From contig NZ_CP109150.1 in NCBI RefSeq assembly GCF_035920365.1, positions 5,580,001 to 5,644,000 of the forward strand: 64,000 bases of DNA. The letters are read 5' to 3'. The notes under the pieces are model-generated. The model saw only the letters and a program-made list of their open reading frames with translations, was not told where the DNA came from and ran no database searches. Both the position numbers and the translations under genes were made by a program. Of this stretch, positions 52,147-60,073 are shown in pieces (within the stretch, counting starts at the first letter, position 1; each line of letters opens with the position of its first letter). The DNA is from Micromonospora sp. NBC_01740 (GTDB lineage: Bacteria; Actinomycetota; Actinomycetes; Mycobacteriales; Micromonosporaceae).

Positions 52147-52940
52147 CGGCCGCGCCCCTGCTTGACGGCGGCGAGGATGTCGTCCCAGAGCCGGGCGCGG
52201 GCGGCGAGCGCGGTGTTGACGGTGTCCGCGCACTCCTGCCACCTGGCGTCGTCGTCGCCGCACAGGTCGGCCAGCATCTGCATGGCCATCGGGGTGTGCT
52301 GCTCGCCGTCGACCTCGATGTGCCGCTCCAGGTAGTCGACGAACGTGTGCAGCCGCCGGCTGCGCTCGTTGACCGCGACGACCTGGGTGAACATGTCGGG
52401 AATCAGGTCCTCCCGGCCGAAGGCGAAGGCGGCGGCCTGGCAGTGCACCGGGGTGCTCTCGATGATCCGCCAGGTGGTCGCGGCGAACGCCGCCGACGGC
52501 GCGGGCACCCGGGCCGCCACCAGCGACTCGGCCACCGGTCGGCCGGCCCGCAGCAGGTCGATCAGCGTGTCCACGGCGGTGGTGTCGGCGCCGGCCTCGC
52601 GCATGCCCCGCACGTACAGCTCGAAGTGGCTGATGTGGCCCTCGCCCAGCTCGTCGCTCTCCTCCACCATGACGATGTCGTTGATCAGGCGGCGGCTGCC
52701 CGTCGGCCCGGTGGGGATCCACGGCACGGTGACGCAGGTGAGCTGCCGCTGCAACGACGTCAGCAGGGACATGAAGTCCCAGACGGCGAAGACGTGGTGC
52801 TCCATGAAGGTCACCAGCGCCTCGTGGGTGTCGAGAGCGGCGTAGAGCGGGTGCCGCACGACCGCCTCGCGGCGCTCGCCCACCGCCTTCTCCAGCCGTT
52901 CGATCCCCGGGTGCGTCCTACCCCAGTCGTACCGTGACAT
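52143..52940 (-). CDS. DUF3050 family protein (heme-oxygenase-like fold)
   Basis: A 265-residue protein of the DUF3050 type: [49 protein letters not shown] and [21 protein letters not shown] are typical blocks. The fold is related to heme-oxygenase-like di-iron enzymes, and the repeated His/Glu positions (HH, EESDE, HISHFE) may bind metal. Biochemical activity of the family is not established. It sits between a PhyH-type dioxygenase and the E1 pair, all translationally coupled, so it probably modifies the pathway intermediate. GTG/TGA overlap with the E1 alpha gene; 1-nt gap to the PhyH stop. Confidence 0.8.
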   Translation of the reverse strand: MSRYDWGRTHPGIERLEKAVGERREAVVRHPLYAALDTHEALVTFMEHHVFAVWDFMSLLTSLQRQLTCVTVPWIPTGPTGSRRLINDIVMVEESDELGEGHISHFELYVRGMREAGADTTAVDTLIDLLRAGRPVAESLVAARVPAPSAAFAATTWRIIESTPVHCQAAAFAFGREDLIPDMFTQVVAVNERSRRLHTFVDYLERHIEVDGEQHTPMAMQMLADLCGDDDARWQECADTVNTALAARARLWDDILAAVKQGRGR

Positions 52941-52941
52941 G

Positions 52942-53871
52942 TCAGCCTCCCTGCGGGGCGCGGTCGCGCCAGATGACCGGGCAGTACTCGGGGTCCGCGT
53001 AGTCCGGCCGCCCGTCGTCAGTGCGGCGGACCAGCACGTCGTGGTTGTACGCGGCGAGGGTGCCGTCGGAGAGCCGATACTCCCGCCAGGCGTTGTCGCC
53101 GTCCTGCAGGTGCAGCGAGATCGCCCGGCGCGGGCGGCCGCTGACGTTGGCGCCGCTGCCGTGGTAGGTGCGGCAGTGGTGGAAGCTCATGTGTCCCCTG
53201 GGGATCACCATCGGCACCTTGCGGATCTCCACGCCGTTGTGGGCCGCGTTCTCGGCGAGCATCTCCTCCAGCTGACCGCGGTCGCGGTCGGCGAAGTGGC
53301 GCACCACCGTGTCGTCGGCGCCGATCTCCGCCCAGCGGTGCGAGCCGTCGACCATGGTGATGGTGCCCATCTCCTCGCCGCAGTCGTGGAACGGGATGAA
53401 CGCGGTGAGCATGTCCTCCGACGAGGAGGACGCCCAGTAGTGCTTGTCGAAGTGCCAGGGCACGATGTTCGACGGCTCGCCCGAGACCGGCGGCTTCTGG
53501 ATCAGCGTGGACTGGAAGACCCGGATCTCGGTGGCCCGCGCGAGGCGGGCGGCGACCGCGCCGATCAGCGGCTTGCGCAGGAGCGCCCCGAGCACGTCGT
53601 GCTCGTGGTGGACGTAGTCGTTGTGCCGCTGCACCGGGCCCTTCGACGGCTCCCAGTAGGCGAGCCGCGCCGGGCGCACCGGCAGGCGGCGGTCCCGCTC
53701 GCCGGCGTAGTAGCGGTCGGCGGCGTACGTGAGGGCGTCCACCTCGTCGTCGGTGAGCAGCTTCTTCGACAGGTACCAGCCGTGCGCGGCGTAAAACGCC
53801 ACGTCGTCGTCGGAGGGCAGCAGCGCCTCCTCCTCGGCGGTCAGTGCCGGCTCGAACTCGGTCGCGGTCAC
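52942..53871 (-). CDS. Phytanoyl-CoA dioxygenase-like Fe(II)/2-oxoglutarate enzyme
   Basis: A 309-residue PhyH-superfamily dioxygenase. Iron ligands: HxD in [10 protein letters not shown] (His140, Asp142) and distal His237 in [13 protein letters not shown]; the 2-oxoglutarate-binding Arg is in [10 protein letters not shown]. An intact facial triad implies activity, usually hydroxylation or a related oxidation. The GTG start (53871) overlaps the HmaS stop by 4 nt. Its product would be an oxidised intermediate of the aryl/acyl pathway; the substrate is unknown. Confidence 0.88.
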   Translation of the reverse strand: MTATEFEPALTAEEEALLPSDDDVAFYAAHGWYLSKKLLTDDEVDALTYAADRYYAGERDRRLPVRPARLAYWEPSKGPVQRHNDYVHHEHDVLGALLRKPLIGAVAARLARATEIRVFQSTLIQKPPVSGEPSNIVPWHFDKHYWASSSSEDMLTAFIPFHDCGEEMGTITMVDGSHRWAEIGADDTVVRHFADRDRGQLEEMLAENAAHNGVEIRKVPMVIPRGHMSFHHCRTYHGSGANVSGRPRRAISLHLQDGDNAWREYRLSDGTLAAYNHDVLVRRTDDGRPDYADPEYCPVIWRDRAPQGG

Positions 53872-54971
53872 GTCCGCACCTCCTGCGGTGTCGGGGCCGC
53901 GACGGTGGTGCCCGCCGCGGCCAGCTCCCGTTCCTTGGCCTCGTAGAGCGCCTTGATGTTGCCGCTGCCGAAGGTCCGCGCCCCGCGCCGCTCGATCAGT
54001 TCCAGGAAGAGCGTGCGGCGTACGTGCATGGACTCGGTGAAGATCTGCAGCAGCTGACCGGCGTGGTCGCGGTCGACGAGCACGCCGAGGTCGCGCAGCC
54101 GGTCCAGCGGCGCGTCCACCGGGCCGACCCGCGCCTCCAGCGCGTCGTAGTAGCTGGCCGGGGTGCCGGCGAAGCGCACGCCCCGCTCGGCGAGGGTGGC
54201 GACCGCGGTGACGATGTCGTCGGTGCGCAGCCCCAGGTGCTGCACCCCGGCGCCAGCGTGCTGGTCGAGGAAGGCGTCGAGCTGCCCGCGCCGGCGCGAA
54301 CGGTCGGGTTCCAGCAGCACCAGGGTCACCCGGCCCGACGGGCTCTGCACCACCGTGGAGTTCATCGCCTGCCCGGCGACCTCCACGTGCTCGGCGAAGA
54401 CCTCCGCGAACCCGAACACGTCCCGGTAGTGCCGGACCGTCTCGCCGAGCTGCCCGGTCGGCACGCAGACCGCCAGGTGGTCGATCTCGACGAGCAGCTT
54501 GCCGCCGCCGTCGTCGGGGGGCGTCATCTCGACCGCCCCGGGCAGGAACTCGCCCCGGTCGCCGTGGCGGGACACGAGGCGGTGCAGCACGTCGCCGAAG
54601 CCCCCCACCTCGGCGGTCACCACCTCGGCGTCCGCGCCGGTGAAGGTGGTCGGCGGCGTCACCCCCACCGCTCCCCGGCGCACCAGTTCGGCGTACGCGC
54701 CCGCGGCGTCGTCGACCTCCAACGCGACCACGGCCACGCCGTCGCCGTGGCGCTGCACGTACCGCGACGCCGGGTGTTCGGCGGTGAGCCCGGTGGTGAG
54801 CACCATCCGGACGTCGCCCTGACTCAGCAGCAGCGACCGCTGGTCGGCCAGCCCGGTCTCGGGACCGCCCTGGCCGCGCAGCTGGAAGCCGACCGCCCGG
54901 TCGAAGTAGAAGGCCGCCTGCCGGGCGTCCCCCACGAAGAGTTCGATGTGGTCGATTGCTCGGATGTCCAA
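53868..54971 (-). CDS. hmaS: 4-Hydroxymandelate synthase
   Basis: A 367-residue VOC-type Fe(II) dioxygenase converting 4-hydroxyphenylpyruvate to 4-hydroxymandelate. Iron ligands: His165 (VEIDHLAV), His245 (AGVQHLGLRTDDI) and Glu324 (LFLELIERRG). It is assigned as HmaS, not HPPD, because the catalytic-pocket strand reads VTLVLLEPD where HPPD has the conserved N-E-P of FPINEP, and because the C-terminus is FGSGNIKALYEA as in HmaS, not the HPPD GKGNFKALFEA. Start codon is TTG at 54971, with GAGG only 3 nt away, so the start is less certain. The next pathway enzymes (Hmo, HpgT) are at 25.4-27.9 kb. Confidence 0.85.
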   Translation of the reverse strand: MDIRAIDHIELFVGDARQAAFYFDRAVGFQLRGQGGPETGLADQRSLLLSQGDVRMVLTTGLTAEHPASRYVQRHGDGVAVVALEVDDAAGAYAELVRRGAVGVTPPTTFTGADAEVVTAEVGGFGDVLHRLVSRHGDRGEFLPGAVEMTPPDDGGGKLLVEIDHLAVCVPTGQLGETVRHYRDVFGFAEVFAEHVEVAGQAMNSTVVQSPSGRVTLVLLEPDRSRRRGQLDAFLDQHAGAGVQHLGLRTDDIVTAVATLAERGVRFAGTPASYYDALEARVGPVDAPLDRLRDLGVLVDRDHAGQLLQIFTESMHVRRTLFLELIERRGARTFGSGNIKALYEAKERELAAAGTTVAAPTPQEVRT

Positions 54972-55042
54972 TGTCCTCAGCCCTTTCCACGGTCTCCGCC
55001 GTGGTTGCCGTCCGGGCGCGGTCCGCCCGGGATGGTGCGGGG

Positions 55043-56281
55043 TCAGTCCCTCGGCCGGGCGGCCCGCGCGAGCAGCAGACTCACGTTCTGCCCGCCGAAG
55101 CCGAAGGAGTTGGTCAGCGCGTATCCGGTGTCCGTCCTGCGCGGCTCGGCGCGGATGTGGTCCGCCGGGCAGGCCGGGTCCGGGTCGTCGAGGTTGTGCG
55201 TGGGCGGCAGCAGGCCCCGGCCGAGCGCCAGCGCGGTGGCCGCCGCCTCCAGCACCCCGGAAGCGCCGAGCAGGTGGCCGGTGAGCGCCTTGGTGGAGCT
55301 GACCGGCACCCCGCCGGCACCGAACACGTCGGCCAGCGCGGTGGTCTCGGCGATGTCGCCGAGCTTCGTGCCGGTGCCGTGGGCGTTGACGTAGCCGACC
55401 CGCGCGGCGGGCACGCCGCCGCTGGCCAGCGCGCGCCGCATGCACTCCGCCGCCCCCGCGCCGTCGGGCCTCGGGGCGGTCGGGTGGTACGCGTCGGTGG
55501 TGGCCCCGTACCCGGCGACCTCGGCGTAGCCGGTGACGCCCCGGGCGGCGGCGTGCTCGGCGCGTTCCAGCACCAGCAGGGCCGCGCCCTCGGCGAGGAC
55601 GAACCCGTTGCGGCGGGCGTCGAACGGACGGCTCGCCGCCGTCGGGTCGGCCCAGCCCCGGGCGAGCGCCCGGGCGTTGCCGAAGGTGTCGGCGAAGGTC
55701 GGGAAGAGGGGCGCCTCACTGGCGCCGCAGAGCACCACGTCGGCCTCTCCGGCCCGGATCAGCCGCAGCGCGTCGGCGATCGACTGGGCGCCGGAGGCGC
55801 AGGCGGTGCCGACCGACGAGGTGTAGCCGCGGATGCCGTGGCGGATGGCGATGCGGGCCGACGGCATGTTCGGCAGGATCCCGGTCAGCAGGTACGGGCT
55901 GACCGCCGACCGGCCGCGCGCGGCGCGGGCGAGCACCTGCGCCTCCAGCGTGGCCATCCCGCCGACGCCGCCGACGATCACCCCGATCCGGCCCGGGTCC
56001 ACGTCCCGCCCCACCTCGATGCCGGCGTCGGCGAGCGCGTCGGCGGCGGCGAGCAGGGCGAGCACCACGACCCGGTCCAGGACCCTGGTCTCCGGCCCGG
56101 TGGCGACCGTACGCGGGTCGACGTCCGGCAGCACGCCGGCCACCTCCAGCGACCCGGCCGCCGGGTGCCCGGCCGGCGGCCGGCTCAGCCCGGAGCGGCC
56201 GGAGCAGAGCGCGTCGAAGGTGGCGTCGACGCCCCGCCCGGCGGGGGTGAACAGCCCCATCCCGGTAATGACGGCCGTCAT
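55043..56281 (-). CDS. Beta-ketoacyl synthase, FabF-like (complete active site)
   Basis: A 412-residue KS with full catalytic set: Cys161 (SVGTACASGAQ), His301 (VNAHGTGT), Lys331 and His336 (STKALTGHLLGA). It condenses an acyl-thioester with malonyl-ACP. FabF-type gating residues (SNSFGFGGQN-type end: LTNSFGFGGQNVSLLL) are present. It is coupled to the AMP-ligase gene upstream (ATGA overlap) and is 72 nt before the HmaS start. It may be the elongating KS of the cluster, with the two other KS proteins as partners. Confidence 0.92.
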   Translation of the reverse strand: MTAVITGMGLFTPAGRGVDATFDALCSGRSGLSRPPAGHPAAGSLEVAGVLPDVDPRTVATGPETRVLDRVVVLALLAAADALADAGIEVGRDVDPGRIGVIVGGVGGMATLEAQVLARAARGRSAVSPYLLTGILPNMPSARIAIRHGIRGYTSSVGTACASGAQSIADALRLIRAGEADVVLCGASEAPLFPTFADTFGNARALARGWADPTAASRPFDARRNGFVLAEGAALLVLERAEHAAARGVTGYAEVAGYGATTDAYHPTAPRPDGAGAAECMRRALASGGVPAARVGYVNAHGTGTKLGDIAETTALADVFGAGGVPVSSTKALTGHLLGASGVLEAAATALALGRGLLPPTHNLDDPDPACPADHIRAEPRRTDTGYALTNSFGFGGQNVSLLLARAARPRD

Positions 56282-57894
56282 GACGGCGCCTCGGTGAGGT
56301 AGCGCTCCCGCAGGACCACCTTGCGCACCTTGCCGGTGACGGTGACCGGGATGTCGGCGGAGCGGACCGGCACCACCCGGCGCAGCGTCGCGCCGACGTC
56401 CGGGCCGAGCGCGGCCCGGACCCGTTCGGTGCGGTCCTCGGCGGGATCGACGCCGGCGGCGAGTTCCAGCAGCACGTCGGTGACCACCCCGTCGGCCCCC
56501 GAGGTGATCACCACCGTGCAGTCGGTGACGTCCGGGCAGGCGGCGAGGACGCGCTCCTCGGACAGTGCCGTGTAGAACCACCGCCCGTCCCCCGCGTCGA
56601 CCGCGTCGACGGCCCGGTCCAGGTGGTGGTAGCGGCCCTCGGCGTCGGCGTACACCAGGTCGCCGGTGAGGTACCAGCCCTGCTGCCGGGACCGGTACGT
56701 GGTGGCCGAGTCGTTCCAGTAGCCCCGGAACAGCGACGGCGAGTCGACGCCGAGCCAGCCGACCTCGCCGGCCGGCACCTGGTCGCCCCCGGCGTCGAGC
56801 ACGGCGACCTTCGCGAACCGGTAGGGCCGGCCGACGCAGCGGCCGTACCGGTCGGTGTCGGCGCGGTGGGTGATGTGGAACATCGAGTGGCCCATCTCGC
56901 TGGAGCCGAGCCCGTCGATGAAGACCGAGCCGGGAACCCGGGTGACCCCCTCGCGGGTCAGCACGTCGCGGGAGCCGAGCGCGACGAGTCGACGCACGTG
57001 CGGCTCGTGCGAGCAGTCGCCGGTGTTGAACCACAGCGACACCGAGTCCAGGTCGTACGCGGACAGGTCGAAGCGGGCCAGCTCCGCCCACGTCACGGAG
57101 AACCCGAACACCCCGTCGGGGCGCCAGCGCTGGATCGCCTCCAGCACCCGCTCCCCGCCCTGGTCGGAGAGCAGGAGCATCTCGGCGCGGTTGCCGAGGG
57201 CCTGGTTGACCATGAGCACGGTGGCGGTGTGCGGGGCGGGCAGCGCGTTGAGGATGCGGCCGGTGCCCTGCGCCTGCGGCATGGCGAGCAGGTGCCGGGT
57301 GGCGGCGAAGAGGCTGGCGTGCGAGTGCAGCACCGCCTTGGGCACCCCGGTGGTGCCCGAGGTGTGGGTGATGACGACCGGGTCGTCGCCGTGGTGCCGG
57401 TAGTGCTGCGGCGCGGCGGCCGGATCGCCGGTGCCCGCCTCGGCCGGGGTGCCGAGCACCGGCACGCCGAGGTCGTGGCCGGCCAGCAGGGCGCGGTGCG
57501 CGTCGTCGGCGAGCACCCCGACGCCGCGCAGCCGACGCACGTACTCGGCGGCGATCTCGGGGCGCAGCCCGCCGTTCATCAGCGCCGGGATCGCGCCGAG
57601 CCGGGTCAGCGCGAGGAAGCTGAGCACCATGTCGGCAGCGGCGGTGGCCCACACGGCGACCGGGTCGCGGGGCTTGATCCCCCGCTCGTGCAGCCAGGCG
57701 GCGCGGGCGGCGACCCGCTCGTCGAGCCGGCCCAGCGTGAGCGCCCGCCCGGCCGGGTGGCCGTCCACGGCGGTGTCGAAGGTGAGGCCCGGCCCGTCCG
57801 GGTCGGCGCCGTGCGCCAGCACCCGGGCCAGCACGTTGCCGGCGCCGATCCGCTCGTCGGCGGCCAGCGCCCCGCGCAGTCCCCTCTTCCTCAT
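56278..57894 (-). CDS. Adenylate-forming enzyme A (ANL superfamily)
   Basis: A 538-residue AMP-ligase: P-loop THTSGTTGVPKAVLHS, A5-like VFIDGLGSSEMGHS, hinge YLTGDLVYADAEGRYHHLDR and catalytic Lys in IPVTVTGKVRK. It probably activates an acyl or aryl acid for loading on one of the two ACPs. Overlaps the truncated-KS gene by 4 nt at its start and the KS gene by 4 nt at its stop. Substrate residues cannot be decoded reliably. Its role as a starter-unit loader is inferred from the neighbouring ACPs and PPTase. Confidence 0.85.
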   Translation of the reverse strand: MRKRGLRGALAADERIGAGNVLARVLAHGADPDGPGLTFDTAVDGHPAGRALTLGRLDERVAARAAWLHERGIKPRDPVAVWATAAADMVLSFLALTRLGAIPALMNGGLRPEIAAEYVRRLRGVGVLADDAHRALLAGHDLGVPVLGTPAEAGTGDPAAAPQHYRHHGDDPVVITHTSGTTGVPKAVLHSHASLFAATRHLLAMPQAQGTGRILNALPAPHTATVLMVNQALGNRAEMLLLSDQGGERVLEAIQRWRPDGVFGFSVTWAELARFDLSAYDLDSVSLWFNTGDCSHEPHVRRLVALGSRDVLTREGVTRVPGSVFIDGLGSSEMGHSMFHITHRADTDRYGRCVGRPYRFAKVAVLDAGGDQVPAGEVGWLGVDSPSLFRGYWNDSATTYRSRQQGWYLTGDLVYADAEGRYHHLDRAVDAVDAGDGRWFYTALSEERVLAACPDVTDCTVVITSGADGVVTDVLLELAAGVDPAEDRTERVRAALGPDVGATLRRVVPVRSADIPVTVTGKVRKVVLRERYLTEAPS

Positions 57895-58448
57895 GGTGCG
57901 TCTCCTCCCCCCAGCAGCACCGCGACGGCTCGGGCCTCGGGCTGTCCGCCCGCGTCCCGCGCACCGCCGTCGACGGGTGCCTGTTCGATCAGGACCAGCA
58001 ACGCCCGGTCGGCGTCGCCGTCGTGCAGCAGCAACTCGGCCTCGGCGGTGCCCTCGGCGCGCGGGTCGCCGGTCGGCGCGAGGCAGAGCACCGGCCCGCC
58101 GAGGCCCCACCGGGCGGCCACGTGCCCGGCCACGCTGTTGGGCACCGACTGGAAGAAGAACAGCGGCCCGGGCCGGCCGCCGGCGGCGACCGTGGCGCGC
58201 ACGTGCGCCGCGCTGGCCCGGTCCCCGGCTGCGCTGACCAGCACGACCGCGGTCCGTTCGCCGTCGGGGGCCGGCCGCCGGCCGTACGCCCGGGTCAGGC
58301 AGCGCTCGGCGACGGCCGCGACGAGAGGCGGGAAGCTGGAGTGCACGTACCCGGGCACCGGCGGCGGCGCCCCGTCGCCCGGCTCGGGCCAGGCCGCCTC
58401 GGCCAGCACGGTCAGTCGGCCGGCGGGGTGCTGCGCGGTGCCGCTCAT
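57891..58448 (-). CDS. Truncated ketosynthase-like protein (Ketoacyl-synt_2 type)
   Basis: A 185-residue protein resembling the N-terminal part of a KS/chain length factor (TAVVLVSAAGDRASAAHVRATVAAGG; FFFQSVPNSVAGHVAARWGLGGP). It ends before any active-site histidine and lacks the TACxS Cys; LCLAPTG takes that place. In Gram-negative aryl-polyene loci a similar short protein (annotated chain length factor, PF13723) accompanies two KS and two ACP proteins; that comparison is from memory. It is coupled on both sides by ATGA overlaps, so it is probably expressed and may control chain length as a KS partner. Confidence 0.7.
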   Translation of the reverse strand: MSGTAQHPAGRLTVLAEAAWPEPGDGAPPPVPGYVHSSFPPLVAAVAERCLTRAYGRRPAPDGERTAVVLVSAAGDRASAAHVRATVAAGGRPGPLFFFQSVPNSVAGHVAARWGLGGPVLCLAPTGDPRAEGTAEAELLLHDGDADRALLVLIEQAPVDGGARDAGGQPEARAVAVLLGGGDAP

Positions 58449-59527
58449 GCCGCACCCACAAGCAGCGCCGTGTTGGCGCCACCGAAGGCGGCGTTGAGGC
58501 TGAGCGCGTACCCGGTGGCGGCGGGCCGGGGCGCGTCGCGGACGACGTCCAGCGGGCAGGCCGGGTCGGGGCCGAGCCAGCCGGCGTTGACGGGCAGTTT
58601 CCCGTGCCGCAGGGCGAGCACGGTAACCACCAGTTCCAGCAGGCCGGAGGCCTCCAGGGCGTGCCCGTGCAGCGCCTTGGTGGAGCTGACCGGGACGCGT
58701 GCCGCCGCCGCGCCGAGCGCGGTGCGCAGGGCCGCCGCCTCGGCGGCGTCGCTGTGGCCGGTGCCGGTGGCGTTGGCGTTGACGTACCCGATCGCCTCCG
58801 CCGGGAGCCCGGCCCGGCGCAGCGCCGCGGTGACCGCCCGGGCCAGGCCCCGCCCGCCCGGCTCCGGCTGGCACGGGTGGAACGCGTCCCCGGCCCGGCC
58901 CCAGCCGAGCAGGTCGGCGACCGCGCCCCGGGCGGCGGCCCGCGACTCCAGCACCACCGCGGCGATGCCGTCACCGAGCAGCAGCCCGGTGCGGCCGGCG
59001 CTGAACGGGCGCACCGCGCCGTCGGTGGCGAGGGCGCGACCGGCGTCGAAGAGCGCGTACTGGTCCGGCTCGACCAGGTAGCCGGCGGCCACCACCGCCC
59101 GGGTGACGTCGCCCCGGCGGATCAGGGCGGCGGCGTCGGCTACCGCACTGCTGGCCGAGACGCAGGCGGTGGTGTACGCCCGGGCCGGGCCGGTGAGCCC
59201 CGTCCGGGCGGCCAGCGCGGTGGTGAGCGCCGGCACGTGCGCGCCGCCGTGCACCGCCAGCAGCAGGGCCGTGCCGGCCCGGCGACCGGCGTCGAGCCCG
59301 GCGTCCCGGCAGGCCGCGTCGACCGCCTCGGCGAGCTCGGCGGCCAGGTCACCGGCGTCGGGCAGGACGGCGGCGGCGTCCACCCGGCGGGCTGCGGTGT
59401 CGAAGCGGTCCACCGGCCGGAACGCCGGGACGCCGGCCAGCACGCCGGCGAGCTGCGCGTCGGGTCCCCTGCCGAGCGCGCTGGTCGCGTGGACGCCGGT
59501 GAGCTGGACGGCCGCCGGTTCAGCCAT
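58445..59527 (-). CDS. Beta-ketoacyl synthase lacking the first catalytic His
   Basis: A 360-residue KS. Cys122 is present (TTACVSASSAV), as are Lys284 and the last His289 (SSTKALHGHALEA), but the usual NAHGT motif reads NANATGT, so Asn252 replaces the first catalytic His. The pattern is complete otherwise (NAAFGGANTALL end). It may be a transacylating, priming or decarboxylase-impaired KS. It overlaps the upstream ACP gene by 8 nt and the truncated-KS gene by 4 nt. It is shorter than the typical 410 residues, with a compressed N-terminus. Confidence 0.85.
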   Translation of the reverse strand: MAEPAAVQLTGVHATSALGRGPDAQLAGVLAGVPAFRPVDRFDTAARRVDAAAVLPDAGDLAAELAEAVDAACRDAGLDAGRRAGTALLLAVHGGAHVPALTTALAARTGLTGPARAYTTACVSASSAVADAAALIRRGDVTRAVVAAGYLVEPDQYALFDAGRALATDGAVRPFSAGRTGLLLGDGIAAVVLESRAAARGAVADLLGWGRAGDAFHPCQPEPGGRGLARAVTAALRRAGLPAEAIGYVNANATGTGHSDAAEAAALRTALGAAAARVPVSSTKALHGHALEASGLLELVVTVLALRHGKLPVNAGWLGPDPACPLDVVRDAPRPAATGYALSLNAAFGGANTALLVGAA

Positions 59528-59792
59528 CGGCGGCGGTGGTCATCGGACCGGGCGGGGTCGCGGCGGCCAGGCACGCCCGGAAGGCCGCCAGGGCGTCGTC
59601 GACGGTCCGGATCCCGGCGAGCTGGTCGTCGGTGAGGTCGAGACGCCGGTCGAGGCGCTGCTCGACGAGGTGCACCAGCCAGGCCAGCTCCATGGAGCCG
59701 ATCCGGTCGCCGACCTCGGCGGCGGGCTTGCCGGCCAGGTCGGCGAGCATGGTCACCAGGTCGGCCCGTTCCAGGTCGGGCTGACCGGCCAT
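59520..59792 (-). CDS. Acyl carrier protein 1
   Basis: A 90-residue ACP with the phosphopantetheine attachment Ser33 in IGSMELAWLVHLVEQRL, followed by the helix III region (LTDDQLAGIRTVDDALAAFRA). The usual D-S-L/M motif reads G-S-M, a plausible variant. It overlaps the KS gene by 8 nt and starts at the stop base of ACP 2, so ACP1, ACP2 and KS are made together. It would be modified by the PPTase encoded on the other strand. Confidence 0.85.
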   Translation of the reverse strand: MAGQPDLERADLVTMLADLAGKPAAEVGDRIGSMELAWLVHLVEQRLDRRLDLTDDQLAGIRTVDDALAAFRACLAAATPPGPMTTAADG

Positions 59793-60058
59793 CAGGAGTC
59801 GTCGCTCGACGCCCCGGCGACCCGGTCGGCGACCATCGTGGTGAACTCGCCGACCGTCATCAGGGCCAGCTTCTCGGACTCGTCGTCGGCGAACTTCAGG
59901 CCGTAGCGGTCCTCGACGCGCACGGCGAGGTCGGCGAGGGCCAACGACTCCAGGTCCACCCCGGACGGGCCGAGGGTCGTCTCGTCGTCGAGGCCCTCGA
60001 CGTCGTAGTTCATGTCCTCGAGCTGCTCGACGACGAAGGCGCGGATCTCGGGTCGCAT
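59792..60058 (-). CDS. Acyl carrier protein 2
   Basis: An 88-residue ACP: N-terminal helix RPEIRAFVVEQLEDMNYDV, attachment Ser38 in GVDLESLALADLAVRVEDRYGLKF, and a C-terminal helix TVGEFTTMVADRV. It is the first gene of the minus-strand operon that runs to 48.8 kb and is divergent (15 nt) from the PPTase gene. Two ACPs with different attachment motifs next to two KS-type proteins suggest separate starter and extender carriers; that division is inference. Confidence 0.9.
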   Translation of the reverse strand: MRPEIRAFVVEQLEDMNYDVEGLDDETTLGPSGVDLESLALADLAVRVEDRYGLKFADDESEKLALMTVGEFTTMVADRVAGASSDDS

Positions 60059-60073
60059 GGTTAACCTCTTTCC

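Noticed and set aside
53868..54971. Annotation as 4-hydroxyphenylpyruvate dioxygenase
   Set aside because: Lacks the N-E-P pocket motif; C-terminus and strand sequence match HmaS better.
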